From: Gammaproteobacteria bacterium
GTDB lineage: Bacteria > Pseudomonadota > Gammaproteobacteria > Pseudomonadales > Cellvibrionaceae
Assembly: GCA_021151835.1 (NCBI GenBank)
Contig: JAGKWO010000046.1
Location: 1-29,717 of the forward strand
Direction of reading: 5' to 3'
Length of the DNA stretch: 29,717 nt
Positions 5,490-15,071 of the stretch are shown here, one piece after another. The notes beneath the pieces were generated by a model. The model saw nothing but the letters and a program-made list of their open reading frames with translations. It searched no databases and was not told the origin of the DNA. A program made the position numbers and the translations under genes. Each line of letters opens with the position of its first letter. Positions within the stretch are counted from its first letter, which is position 1.

Positions 5490-7502
5490 CTACATGGCTT
5501 GTTTCTTCAATTTTTCAATCTCGTCGCGCAATTTGGCAGCTACTTCAAACTCAAGATCTTTCGCCGCCTGGAACATTTGTTTTTCATAAAGCTCGATAGT
5601 TTTCCAAATATCTTTAGGGTTAACCTCCACTTTATACTTGGTTTGTCGCTCGGCGATAGCCATGGCTTTGTTGCGGGCACCGCGGCCACCAGCACCGGGA
5701 ACCACTGAGCCTTCAAGTATATCGGTGATATTTTTGTTGATGCCTTGCGGTGTGATGCCATGTTTCAAATTATGCTCAATCTGTTTCTGGCGACGGCGAT
5801 CAGTTTCATCGATTGCGCGTTGCATGGAACCGGTAACTCTATCGGCATAAAGGATTGCTTTACCGTTTACGTTACGCGCGGCACGGCCAATCGTCTGGAT
5901 AAGCGAGCGATCCGAACGCAAAAAGCCTTCTTTATCCGCATCCAGAATTGCTACCAGCGATACCTCCGGCATATCCAAACCTTCGCGCAGCAAATTGATA
6001 CCAACCAGTACATCGAATTGACCAAGACGCAGGTCACGGATAATTTCCACACGTTCGACGGTATCGATATCCGAGTGCAAATAGCGCACACGCACACCAT
6101 GTTCACCAAGGTATTCCGTCAGGTCTTCGGCCATGCGTTTGGTGAGCGTGGTGATTAAAACACGTTCATTTTTCTCTACACGTAAACGAATTTCAGAAAG
6201 CACATCGTCCACTTGTGTTGTTGCCGGGCGAATTTCAATAATCGGGTCAATCAAACCGGTTGGACGTACAACCTGCTCTACTACTTGCCCCTGATTCTCC
6301 GCTTCATATTTGCCCGGCGTGGCAGAGACCATAATCATTTGCGGTGCGATGCGTTCCCATTCATCAAAACGCATCGGGCGATTATCCAGTGCGGAAGGCA
6401 AACGGAATCCGTATTCAACCAAGGTTTCCTTGCGCGATCTATCGCCTTTATACATTGCTCCGATTTGCGGAATAGTCACGTGGCTTTCGTCGATGACTAA
6501 CAGCGCATCCTGGGGCAAATAATCAAATAATGTCGGCGGTGGTTCACCGGGAGCACGCCCGGATAAAAAGCGTGAATAGTTTTCAATACCGTTGCAGTAA
6601 CCCAACTCCTGCATCATTTCCAGATCATAACGCGTGCGCTGTTCCAGCCGTTGCGCTTCAACCAATTTATTGTTTTCACGCAAGTATTCCAAGCGGGTAC
6701 GCAATTCTTCCTTGATATTTTCAATCGCCTCCAACACTGTTTCGCGCGGCGTTACATAGTGGGTTTTGGGGTAGATGGTGTAGCGTGCAACTTTGTGCAG
6801 AACTTCACCGGTGAGTGGATCGAACACGGAAATTTGCTCGACTTCATCGTCAAATAATTCCACCCGCACTGCTTCCATATCGGAATCGGCGGGATAAATA
6901 TCAATAACTTCACCACGCACGCGATAAGTCGCGCGCGCAAAATCCATATCATTGCGGGTATATTGCAATTCAGCGAGGCGACGCAAAATCTGGCGCTGGT
7001 CAATTTTGTCGCCACGCACAATATGCAACAACATTTTCATATAGGATTCGGGATCGCCCAAACCGTAAATAGCAGAGACTGTCGCCACGACAATCGCATC
7101 CTTGCGTTCCATTAAGGATTTGGTTGCCGACAACCGCATCTGCTCAATGTGTTCATTTACCGAAGAATCTTTTTCAATAAAAGTATCGGACGAAGGTACA
7201 TAGGCTTCAGGTTGGTAATAGTCGTAATAGGAAACGAAATATTCCACCGAATTATTGGGAAAGAATTCTTTAAATTCACCGTAGAGTTGTGCTGCCAGGG
7301 TTTTGTTGTGCGCCATAATCAATGTCGGGCGCTGGATTTTTGCAATCACATTGGCAACCGTAAATGTTTTACCGGAACCGGTGACACCTAACAGGGTTTG
7401 GTGTTTGAGGCCGGCCTCTATGCCTTGCACCAGGCCTTCAATCGCGGTGGGTTGATCGCCAGCAGGCGCAAATTGGCTATTTACGACAAATTGTTTGGAC
7501 AT
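5490..7502 (-). CDS. uvrB: UvrB, excinuclease ABC subunit B
   Basis: A complete 670-residue UvrB, the usual length. It is the DNA damage-recognition helicase that works with UvrA and UvrC in nucleotide excision repair. Walker A is GVTGSGKT with K45; the beta-hairpin that clamps the DNA is seen as YYDYYQPEAYVP; Walker B is DESHVTIPQ; helicase motifs VSATPG and QTIGRAARN are intact; the C-terminal UVR motif (FEVAAKLRDEIEKLKK) that binds UvrC ends the protein. Start at ATG 7502 (MSKQFVVNSQ). No convincing LexA box (CTGT-N8-ACAG) can be seen upstream, so SOS control cannot be claimed from this window. Confidence 0.98.
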   Translation of the reverse strand: MSKQFVVNSQFAPAGDQPTAIEGLVQGIEAGLKHQTLLGVTGSGKTFTVANVIAKIQRPTLIMAHNKTLAAQLYGEFKEFFPNNSVEYFVSYYDYYQPEAYVPSSDTFIEKDSSVNEHIEQMRLSATKSLMERKDAIVVATVSAIYGLGDPESYMKMLLHIVRGDKIDQRQILRRLAELQYTRNDMDFARATYRVRGEVIDIYPADSDMEAVRVELFDDEVEQISVFDPLTGEVLHKVARYTIYPKTHYVTPRETVLEAIENIKEELRTRLEYLRENNKLVEAQRLEQRTRYDLEMMQELGYCNGIENYSRFLSGRAPGEPPPTLFDYLPQDALLVIDESHVTIPQIGAMYKGDRSRKETLVEYGFRLPSALDNRPMRFDEWERIAPQMIMVSATPGKYEAENQGQVVEQVVRPTGLIDPIIEIRPATTQVDDVLSEIRLRVEKNERVLITTLTKRMAEDLTEYLGEHGVRVRYLHSDIDTVERVEIIRDLRLGQFDVLVGINLLREGLDMPEVSLVAILDADKEGFLRSDRSLIQTIGRAARNVNGKAILYADRVTGSMQRAIDETDRRRQKQIEHNLKHGITPQGINKNITDILEGSVVPGAGGRGARNKAMAIAERQTKYKVEVNPKDIWKTIELYEKQMFQAAKDLEFEVAAKLRDEIEKLKKQAM

Positions 7503-7539
7503 AATTTCTCGATAATGGAAGTGGTACAGACAAATAAAC

Positions 7540-7561
7540 CGGGATTGTAGCGAAAATCCCG
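7540..7561. other. Short inverted repeat in uvrB-fumC divergent gap
   Basis: CGGGATT (7540-7546) and AATCCCG (7555-7561) form a 7-bp stem with an 8-nt loop within the 172-bp gap between uvrB and fumC. There is no T run. A TTGACA stands at 7596-7601 on the fumC side without a matching -10. No regulator can be assigned. Confidence 0.3.
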
Positions 7562-7674
7562 CCCCGAGTACTGAATTGCCGGATGCTCCACTGTTTTGAC
7601 AACTAGACTATGAAACCATCACCAGCCTAATTACTCTTAATGACATCCGATGTCAGTAGTCCGGAGGAGAATGT

Positions 7675-9051
7675 ATGACTGAGTTTCGCATTGAACACGA
7701 CAGTATGGGGGAAGTGCAGGTACCTAAAACCGCATTGTATGGCGCCCAGACCCAGCGCGCACTGGATAACTTTGCTATCAGTACTCTTACCCTGCCCCCG
7801 CGTTTTATCCATGCGGTGGTTCATATCAAAAAGGCAGCAGCGCTGACCAATCGTGAACTTGGGTTACTGGATGAAGACATCTCCTGGGCCATTTGTGCCG
7901 CCTGCGACAGCCTGCTGGCCGGGCATTACGTGGACCAATTCCCGGTAGATGTGTTTCAAACGGGCTCGGGCACCAGCACCAATATGAATGTGAATGAAGT
8001 GATCGCCCATATCGCCAGTGACCTTGCCGGGCAAAAAGTGCACGCCAATGATCACGTCAACATGAGCCAAAGCAGTAACGATACCATTCCCAGTGCAATT
8101 CATATCAGTGCAGCCCTGGCGCTGAAGCAACAGCTCTATCCGGCGCTGGAAGAATTGCACACGAGTTTGCTTGGTAAAGCCGAGGCATTAACTGATGTCG
8201 TAAAAACCGGGCGCACTCACTTAATGGATGCCATGCCCCTGACTTTTGGCCAGGAAATCAGCGGCTGGGCCAGCCAGATTGAAAGTAATTACGTGCGTTT
8301 GCAAACGGCCCTGCCCCAATTATTAAAACTCGCGCAAGGCGGTACTGCGGTAGGCACCGGCATTAATGCGCATCCGCAGTTTGCCGAAAAGCTGGCGCAA
8401 CAATTAAGTGAAAGCACTGGCCTGACGTTTGTTCCCGCCGATAACTTTTTTGCGCACATGAGCGCGCAAGATACCGCTGTCGCAATTTCCGGCCAGTTAA
8501 AAACCCTGGCAGTAAGCTTGATGAAAATTGCCAACGATTTGCGCTGGATGAACTCCGGTCCCCTCGCCGGGTTGGGTGAAGTCCAATTGCAAGCATTACA
8601 ACCCGGTTCATCCATTATGCCGGGCAAAGTAAACCCGGTAATCCCCGAAGCCGTATGCATGGCCGCCGCGCAGGTGATGGGTAATGATGTCAGTATTGGA
8701 ATTGCAGGACAGTCCGGCAATTTCCAGTTAAATGTAATGCTGCCGCTAATCGCCTACAACTTATTGCAATCAATTGAGATACTCAGCAACTCCAGCAATG
8801 AATTGGCCGATAAAACTATTGTCAGTTTCCAGGTCAACCACGCCAACCTGAACAAGGCACTCGCGCAAAACCCGATCTTGGTCACCGCGTTAAATCCATT
8901 GATCGGCTATGAAAAAGCAGCGGCGATTGCAAAAAAAGCTTACAAGGAAGGCCGGGCAATTATTGATGTTGCACAAGAGGAAACCGGTTATTCGCGCGAA
9001 GAATTGCAACAACTATTGAATCCGGAAAAATTAACCCACGGCGGCTTATAA
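7675..9051 (+). CDS. fumC: FumC, class II fumarate hydratase
   Basis: A complete 458-residue iron-independent fumarase converting fumarate and L-malate in the TCA cycle. The fumarate lyase signature GSSIMPGKVNP is at residues 311-321 and TGRTHLMDAMP supplies the catalytic histidine; GSGTSTNMNVNEV and SSNDTIPSA are also conserved. Start ATG 7675 follows GGAGGAG by 7 bases. The gene stands alone and ends in a strong terminator. Class II enzymes are often induced by iron shortage or oxidative stress in this group, but no regulatory box is visible here to show it. Confidence 0.97.
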   Translation: MTEFRIEHDSMGEVQVPKTALYGAQTQRALDNFAISTLTLPPRFIHAVVHIKKAAALTNRELGLLDEDISWAICAACDSLLAGHYVDQFPVDVFQTGSGTSTNMNVNEVIAHIASDLAGQKVHANDHVNMSQSSNDTIPSAIHISAALALKQQLYPALEELHTSLLGKAEALTDVVKTGRTHLMDAMPLTFGQEISGWASQIESNYVRLQTALPQLLKLAQGGTAVGTGINAHPQFAEKLAQQLSESTGLTFVPADNFFAHMSAQDTAVAISGQLKTLAVSLMKIANDLRWMNSGPLAGLGEVQLQALQPGSSIMPGKVNPVIPEAVCMAAAQVMGNDVSIGIAGQSGNFQLNVMLPLIAYNLLQSIEILSNSSNELADKTIVSFQVNHANLNKALAQNPILVTALNPLIGYEKAAAIAKKAYKEGRAIIDVAQEETGYSREELQQLLNPEKLTHGGL

Positions 9052-9065
9052 AAGGTGATCGCGCC

Positions 9066-9100
9066 AACGAAATAGCGAATCCATTTCGCTATTTCGTTTT
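9066..9100 (+). terminator. Intrinsic terminator of fumC
   Basis: A 13-bp perfect stem, ACGAAATAGCGAA (9067-9079) against TTCGCTATTTCGT (9085-9097), with loop TCCAT and a T run (9098-9100, continuing the stem). It starts 15 bp after the fumC stop. The opposite strand lacks a T run, so it serves mainly fumC. Confidence 0.85.
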
Positions 9101-9122
9101 ACAACAGATCCTGATATTGAAT

Positions 9123-12100
9123 TTACTTCTCGAATTCAATATCCACCAGGCGTAGCTCTCCCGCGGTTTTGCCTTCCACTTTTACGCGGATAAAAATATC
9201 TGTGAAATCATTTACCGGTTTGGCTAACGGGATATTAATTCGTGTGTAATCCCACAAGGTATCTGATTTCACCGTAATACTACCCAGCAATTCGCCCGCA
9301 GCATTTGCGCGATAAACTTCTATTTTCCACGGCGCCGCCTCCTGTAAAAAATAAGCTCCCAGTTTCAATGCGCTGATTCCGGTTAAATCAAAATTACCGG
9401 AATTAAACCCTGCCCAATTTTCGCTGGCGGTAAATTTCAGTACATCTTTTTCTTTATATTTATCCTGGCTAACCCCTTTACCCAACGCAGCAGGGGTCAC
9501 TACGCTGGCAAAATCCAGTCGCGCAGGAATGAAGGTAAATTCTTTCTGCACTTTGATCGGTGCAATTGAGTTAGCCCCTTTGTCTGTGTAACTCACGGCA
9601 AATACATAAGCTTCACCGGTCGTTTTGTAAGGTTCATTGGCCACAGGGGCATTTTTTGCGTGGAACTTTAATTCCGCAGTGCCAGCAAGGGACATTGATT
9701 CAGGCAACTTTACATCCGCCAGGGACAATACATAGGTAGCCAGCGCAGTACGGTCTGCCTCGCTCAAACCCGAGAATGCCGGCATATTCATTTCGCCCCA
9801 CACACCACTGCCACCATTGCCAATTTTATTGACGAGATAGTTAAGTGCTTTCTTATCTTTCTGGTATTTTTTTGCCACATCGCGAAATGCCGGACCAACC
9901 ATTTTCTCCTCAATTTTATGGCAGCCCAGGCAACTATTGGCATCTACCAACGCTTTACCCTGATCTACCAAACCTACACTTTGGTGCCCCACACTTTTTT
10001 CCGCTACCGGGGCTTGATAGGAAAATTGAATAAACGGGTTGTTGTTTTCAATCGCAGTAACCGCCCCATCCTCTTTATCGTGGATTAAAAATTCATAGGC
10101 GTATTTGCGTGTGTCTGGCCAGTAAAAACTTTTATTGGCTGCTGCTTGCAGCTGAATCGTTGCCGGTTCATTACCAATCACCAGTGCCTGGGTGACCGAC
10201 GTTGTTGCGCCATGGTTATCAGTCACGGCGAGAGCCAATTGATAATTGCCTGATTGCTGAATAGTTGCAGTAATTTCCGGTGCATTGCCTAATTTGATTT
10301 CAGGGCAATTGTTATCGGCACATTGCAACTTCCAATCGTACTGGATTTTATCGCCATCAAGGTCAAGGGATTTTTTGGCGGAAGCGTGAATTTGCGCTGG
10401 AATTCCCGCTTGCGCTTTATCAACCTGAATATCTGCAACCGGAGGGCGGTTACCCGCACCAACATATTCAATGCGCGCTAACCGCGCATCGGGGTTACCC
10501 GTGAACCAGGACATCCCGTACTCAAGTACATAGAAGGTTCCATCGGGAGCAAAACGCGCATCTATTGGTAATGCATAATTAATTTGCGGTGCAAAGGGTT
10601 CAATTTTCTGGACGCGCCCTTGCTCATCAAAGCTCACAGCTTTAACCCAGGTACGCATGAAATCGACAATAAATAATTTATTGTTGTAATAAGCGGGATA
10701 ACGGTTTACCGAGGCAGGATAATCCTCGGCGTGATAAACATCGGCAACTATAGCGGTGCGTCCGCCAGTGCCCATTTCCGGAAATTCATCGGAAATTCCG
10801 TAGGGGTAGGCGATAAAAGCCGGTTGCGCTGGTGGCAGTTTTTTTGCGCCGGTATTGTGCGGTGAGTTATTAACAGGCGCAGCAGGATCAACCTGTTCTC
10901 CCGGTTTTTTATTGACGTAATCAAAATAATTGTAAGGACGATTTTTACCAATTACTAATGGCCAGCCAAAATTACCCGCTGCGGTTACCCGATTGATTTC
11001 GTCGTAACCCTGTGAACCTTTTTGCTCAGAGTCTTTACTGGCATCCGGCCCGACATCGCCATAAAACAAACTGCCCGCTTTTTTATCGAATGTCAGGCTG
11101 TAAGGATTGCGCGCGCCCATTACATAAATTTCCGGGCGCCCCTCGGCGGGATCAGTAAATAAATTACCTGCCGGAATTTCATACCCGGTATCAGCCCTGG
11201 GTTTAATGCGTAACACCTTGCCGCGATAATCCATGGTATTACCGGCGCCACGCAAGGCGTCATTCTTTTTCATATCCGGACGAAAATCGACCGGTGCGTA
11301 ACCATCCTGATCGTGCGGGTTAGTGTTATCACCGGTAGAGAAAAATAATTCGCCATTATCGCCAAACTGGATGTCACCACCGGTGTGGCAACAATTCGTA
11401 TCAATCGGGTATTCCAATAATATTTGTTCGGTAGCTGCATCAACTTGCTGGTTGCTCCATTTGAAGCGCGCCAGGCGTTGGCTTAATTGTTTTTTTCCAT
11501 CAATTTCCCGGGCAACGGTAAACGCGGCGTAAATCCATTGGTTGTTGGCAAAGTCGGGGTCTACGGCCACACCAACCAAACCGAGCTCCAGGAACTTGTC
11601 ATAACCCACCGTCAATGTGCCCGCATCACTGAGCTGGCCAGTGGTGTACTCCACTCGCTGGAAGCGGCCGGGACGCAATGCAATGAGTGCATCGCCATTA
11701 GGAAAAAACGCCAGCTTAACCGGCTCATCAAGTTTTTCTACCAGCGTTTTTTTAATAAAGCGATTATCTTCAGGACGCACATTGGTGTAATCCAGGCGCG
11801 GCTGGAAACCGGGGCGATGATTCAGGCCAACAACATAACTAATACCGCCGAGTAAATGTTGCAAGAATTGCGGATTGGAAAAGGTTTCATCGGTGTGGCC
11901 CAGCCCGGTATAAAACGCGCGGCCACCATCGTATTCGTGATACCAGGAAATCGGGTGATCGTGATTATGTTCGCCGCCTTGATAGGTGCTTTCATCCACC
12001 TTGGCCAGCACGTGAATAAATTCGTAAATATCGCGGTAGTTATACCACTCATCAGCAAGTGAAAATGAATCGGGCAATTCTTTGGTCGATGGATGGTTTT

Positions 12101-12662
12101 TATCGGTGATAGTTACCGTTGCAGTTTGCACGTTGCTCGGCTGATTGGGATGGTTTTTGAATACTGCACCCACCAAATTGCGATACCAGAACCAGTCGCC
12201 TTCCCATTCTGTGTCGGTTGCTGAATGGATGCCGACAAAACCGCCGCCAGCCTGGATAAAACGTTCCATCGCCAACTGTTGTGCATCATCCAGAATATCA
12301 CCGGTGGTATTTAAAAAAATAATGGCATTGAACTGGCGTAAATTCGCATCGGTAAATTGGGCGGCATCTTCTGTCGCGATCAAGGTAAATTGTTTTTGCC
12401 CGGCCAGTTTTTGCAAGGCAGCGATGCCGGCAGCTATAGACTCATGGCGAAAGCCCGAGGTTTTACTAAACACCAGGATACGTGCACCGCTTAAACTGTG
12501 CTGAGCAGCGTCGGATTGCTGATCCTGGTTTGGTGCAGTACGGGTGTTGCTATTGTTATCACAACCCGTCAATACGAACAGTAATAAAAGTAATACCAAA
12601 AGCAGATAATTTATTTTTTTTCCAGCAGGATAATTTTTGGAATACTCAGTGCAGAGATGCAT
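9123..12662 (-). CDS. Large multi-domain lipoprotein: ThuA + PQQ-type sugar dehydrogenase + PKD + cytochrome c
   Basis: A 1179-residue lipoprotein. The lipobox LTGC has its Cys at residue 34 after a long hydrophobic run, so it is outer- or inner-membrane anchored and faces the periplasm. Domains in order: ThuA-like domain of the trehalose-utilisation type (about 58-280, with ILVFSKTSGFRH and GGGFVGIHSATDTEW); a beta-propeller of the glucose/sorbosone dehydrogenase family (about 300-735, with CCHTGGDIQFGDNGELFFSTGDN and GARNPYSLTFD); a PKD-type beta domain (about 745-835); a single-heme cytochrome c domain with CLGCH at C911-x2-C914-H915 and a likely Met ligand in MPAF; and a C-terminal beta-sandwich of about 90 residues that may bind carbohydrate. 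Inference: it oxidises a sugar or polysaccharide end and passes electrons to its own heme. The real cofactor and substrate are unknown. Single gene, minus strand. Confidence 0.85.
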   Translation of the reverse strand: MHLCTEYSKNYPAGKKINYLLLVLLLLLFVLTGCDNNSNTRTAPNQDQQSDAAQHSLSGARILVFSKTSGFRHESIAAGIAALQKLAGQKQFTLIATEDAAQFTDANLRQFNAIIFLNTTGDILDDAQQLAMERFIQAGGGFVGIHSATDTEWEGDWFWYRNLVGAVFKNHPNQPSNVQTATVTITDKNHPSTKELPDSFSLADEWYNYRDIYEFIHVLAKVDESTYQGGEHNHDHPISWYHEYDGGRAFYTGLGHTDETFSNPQFLQHLLGGISYVVGLNHRPGFQPRLDYTNVRPEDNRFIKKTLVEKLDEPVKLAFFPNGDALIALRPGRFQRVEYTTGQLSDAGTLTVGYDKFLELGLVGVAVDPDFANNQWIYAAFTVAREIDGKKQLSQRLARFKWSNQQVDAATEQILLEYPIDTNCCHTGGDIQFGDNGELFFSTGDNTNPHDQDGYAPVDFRPDMKKNDALRGAGNTMDYRGKVLRIKPRADTGYEIPAGNLFTDPAEGRPEIYVMGARNPYSLTFDKKAGSLFYGDVGPDASKDSEQKGSQGYDEINRVTAAGNFGWPLVIGKNRPYNYFDYVNKKPGEQVDPAAPVNNSPHNTGAKKLPPAQPAFIAYPYGISDEFPEMGTGGRTAIVADVYHAEDYPASVNRYPAYYNNKLFIVDFMRTWVKAVSFDEQGRVQKIEPFAPQINYALPIDARFAPDGTFYVLEYGMSWFTGNPDARLARIEYVGAGNRPPVADIQVDKAQAGIPAQIHASAKKSLDLDGDKIQYDWKLQCADNNCPEIKLGNAPEITATIQQSGNYQLALAVTDNHGATTSVTQALVIGNEPATIQLQAAANKSFYWPDTRKYAYEFLIHDKEDGAVTAIENNNPFIQFSYQAPVAEKSVGHQSVGLVDQGKALVDANSCLGCHKIEEKMVGPAFRDVAKKYQKDKKALNYLVNKIGNGGSGVWGEMNMPAFSGLSEADRTALATYVLSLADVKLPESMSLAGTAELKFHAKNAPVANEPYKTTGEAYVFAVSYTDKGANSIAPIKVQKEFTFIPARLDFASVVTPAALGKGVSQDKYKEKDVLKFTASENWAGFNSGNFDLTGISALKLGAYFLQEAAPWKIEVYRANAAGELLGSITVKSDTLWDYTRINIPLAKPVNDFTDIFIRVKVEGKTAGELRLVDIEFEK

Positions 12663-12759
12663 AGCTGAACCTTTATCGTTGTAGTAGTGCCTGTTTCAAG
12701 TCTAGCAGTTGTGCGGCAAGTCGCGCCGGATTAACAACAGACCGATTTGTTATTCTAAA

Positions 12760-12790
12760 TAAAAATGCCGCTGAGTTTATCAGCGGCATT
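12760..12790 (-). terminator. Intrinsic terminator of the hybrid-kinase gene
   Basis: AATGCCGCTGA (12764-12774) and TCAGCGGCATT (12780-12790) form a perfect 11-bp stem with loop GTTTA. Read on the minus strand it is followed by TTTTATTTA, so it ends the hybrid-kinase gene (stop at 12843). The giant redox lipoprotein gene starts farther on, at 12662, also on the minus strand and therefore has its own promoter in the 12663-12760 gap. Confidence 0.85.
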
Positions 12791-12842
12791 CCGTGCTAGC
12801 CTGCAGGTTTACCCTGCTAAACGCTTCTTTTCTGAACATGCA

Positions 12843-15032
12843 TCATTCTTTTTCCAGCCAGCGCTGCAAGCGCGCCTCCAGATCATCATAACGAATGGGC
12901 TTGGCGATATAGTCATCCATTCCCGCGGCCCGGTATTGATCATGGTCGCTTTCGGTTTGTGCCGCAGTTACCGCCACTATCGGCAAGTAGCGGGTGCTGT
13001 GTGTTGCGCGCTCCTGCTGGCGGATTTTCTGCGTAGCCAGCAAGCTGTCAGCTTCCTTCATGTCGTAATCCATCAGCACCAAATCAAAACGCTCCTGTTC
13101 GACAATTTCCACTGCCTCCAGGCCGGTGTGGGCGATTTGTACATAGCAGCCCAGTTTTTTCAGCATGGCACTTATTACCATCTGATCAACGCGATGGTCT
13201 TCTACCAACAATACCCGTGGAACGGTGATGCTTGCGGAAGTTTCTTTCTCGGATGGCTTGCGTTCATCATCGCTATCGGAGCTCAATAATTTTTGTACTG
13301 ATGCATCAAACAAACGTTTGCGCATGATCGGCTTTTCAATTACGCAAACCTGCGGATAGCTGCGCAAATGCAATTTCATTTCCGGGCTATCGCTTTGCAA
13401 AATACTCATCGCGATAATTTGTTTTACCGCTGCTATTTCAGGGTGGGACACTATCTCGCGCGACAACGCCAATCCATTCATATTATTGAGCTTGGTAAAA
13501 ATCAGGACCAAATCAAAAGGGGTTCCGGCACCGGCCTGTTCAATCAACCGACTTACCGCTTGCTCCTGCCCTGCAACAATCTGCGTGCTCATGCCCCAGG
13601 CATTTATTTCATCGGCTAAGGCGTTGGCATTGCTATCCGGCAGATCAACCAACAGGGCGCGCTTGCCGCGTAATTTTTGTTCAGAACCAAAACGGCGCTC
13701 ATCGTGGGAAACCACCTGCAACGCAACATTAATAAAAATACGGTTGCCACGATTTTTATTTTCCCGCAGATGGATGCTCCCGCCCATACATTCTGCAAGG
13801 CCCTTACAAATTGCCAACCCGATTCCGTTATGTTCGCTTTCCTGCGCTTCGGGATCATTCTCGCCCGCCACATTTTTCTCGCTATCGCTGAGGATGACTT
13901 GCAACTCACCAAAGTCATCCTGCTCCTGGTGAAAACGCGCCTCAATAAACACATGCTCGATACGGCTGGCTTTAAGTGTGTGATTCAGCAAGGTAGCTAA
14001 TATCTGATTCAACCGCGCCACATCGCCTTTCACCCGCAACGGCATATTCGGATCAAACATGTAGTAAAGCTCAATACCTTGTTGATGCGCATCAAGCGTA
14101 AAATCCTGCACAAACTTTTCCAACGTCCGGCGCAGATCGAATTCCACTTCTTCCAGCACCAGGGTTTTGGTGGTGATTTTGGAAAAATCCACCACGTTAT
14201 TGACAAGGTCGATTTGCCGGCCTGCGGCTTTATTGGCGGTGGTCAATAATTCGCGGTGATGTTCAGAGAGTTGGCTGTCATCGATTAATGACAAGGTGCT
14301 CATGACATCGCTAATCGAGGAGCGAATTTCCTGGCCAAGATTGACCAGGAATTCATTTTTCAATTCAATTTGGGCTTGCGAACTGCGCTTTTCATTTTCC
14401 AACCCTTGTGCACGCTCGCGCAGTGAGTAATGCGCTTCCAATCGTTCCCAATAAGCAAGTGATGTTACCTTCCCCTGGTGCGACAACATCGTATAAAACA
14501 CCAACATGATGCAGCCATACAAAACACCCTCGGCATCGCCCAAAAAAATCGCCGTAATTGCTGCGGGGATTTGCCCGATGGCCAGGTACAGGGATAAAAA
14601 ATGACGGTAAGGTGCAAAGACATTGGCAACGCTTGAATAAAACACCACGGAATAAAGCCACATCACCAGTGTTTCATCGCGCATGCCCTGCACCCAGGTC
14701 AGGGTTACCAGGATTACGCTCCACCAGGCAGCGCCCAGGCACGAGGCAAAAAAATATTGGTTGCGCCACCGTGCCGGTGCGCGCGCATAAAGTGCGTCAA
14801 AACGGAATAAGTAATAACTGCGGACTAATGTCACCAACAACAAACCCGTTACTAAAACGATGGCGGTGTTGTGTTCCTTTTTTTCAAAATCACCAAAGGC
14901 CAGGCAAAGTACAAATACCAAAAAATTAAGGATCAAACCGCGCCGGCTGTATTTGGCAACGCGCGCATCCGTCTCACGCATAATGGCGCGGTCTTTCTGG
15001 ACTTTGCTCGCAGGAACAAAAAAATAAAACAT
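12843..15032 (-). CDS. Membrane hybrid histidine-kinase-like protein with degenerate kinase and intact C-terminal receiver
   Basis: A 729-residue signalling protein. About six membrane helices lie in residues 30-185, then a coiled-coil linker, a dimerisation/phospho-accepting region, an ATPase domain, and two receiver domains. The H-box reads NLGQEIRSS: the invariant His is Gln (Q234). In the ATPase domain the N-box Asn is His (H351, in LLNHTLK), and the G1 box reads DSEKN without its glycines; only G2 (GIGLAI) is kept. In the first receiver the phospho-Asp position is Phe (F512, DLVLIFTK) although the Lys (EKP) remains. The second receiver is intact: VEDHRVDQ, DLVLMDYDM with D655, AVTA and AKP. 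The kinase is therefore predicted inactive in autophosphorylation, while D655 can be phosphorylated by another kinase. It follows a DUF2788 gene by 39 bp and ends at a strong terminator. ATG 15032 is assumed; no clear ribosome site is visible, and MRETD at 14981 is the alternative. Confidence 0.85.
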   Translation of the reverse strand: MFYFFVPASKVQKDRAIMRETDARVAKYSRRGLILNFLVFVLCLAFGDFEKKEHNTAIVLVTGLLLVTLVRSYYLFRFDALYARAPARWRNQYFFASCLGAAWWSVILVTLTWVQGMRDETLVMWLYSVVFYSSVANVFAPYRHFLSLYLAIGQIPAAITAIFLGDAEGVLYGCIMLVFYTMLSHQGKVTSLAYWERLEAHYSLRERAQGLENEKRSSQAQIELKNEFLVNLGQEIRSSISDVMSTLSLIDDSQLSEHHRELLTTANKAAGRQIDLVNNVVDFSKITTKTLVLEEVEFDLRRTLEKFVQDFTLDAHQQGIELYYMFDPNMPLRVKGDVARLNQILATLLNHTLKASRIEHVFIEARFHQEQDDFGELQVILSDSEKNVAGENDPEAQESEHNGIGLAICKGLAECMGGSIHLRENKNRGNRIFINVALQVVSHDERRFGSEQKLRGKRALLVDLPDSNANALADEINAWGMSTQIVAGQEQAVSRLIEQAGAGTPFDLVLIFTKLNNMNGLALSREIVSHPEIAAVKQIIAMSILQSDSPEMKLHLRSYPQVCVIEKPIMRKRLFDASVQKLLSSDSDDERKPSEKETSASITVPRVLLVEDHRVDQMVISAMLKKLGCYVQIAHTGLEAVEIVEQERFDLVLMDYDMKEADSLLATQKIRQQERATHSTRYLPIVAVTAAQTESDHDQYRAAGMDDYIAKPIRYDDLEARLQRWLEKE

Positions 15033-15071
15033 AGGTTGTCCGGTTATTTTTAATGAAATACGTTAGGGCAA

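Noticed and set aside
7503..7674. LexA (SOS) box upstream of uvrB
   Set aside because: The best match, CTGT followed by eight bases and CTAG near 7591, lacks the ACAG half; no proper site is visible.
12843..15032. Standard, fully active hybrid kinase
   Set aside because: The His, Asn and G1 residues required for catalysis are missing, as is the Asp of the first receiver.
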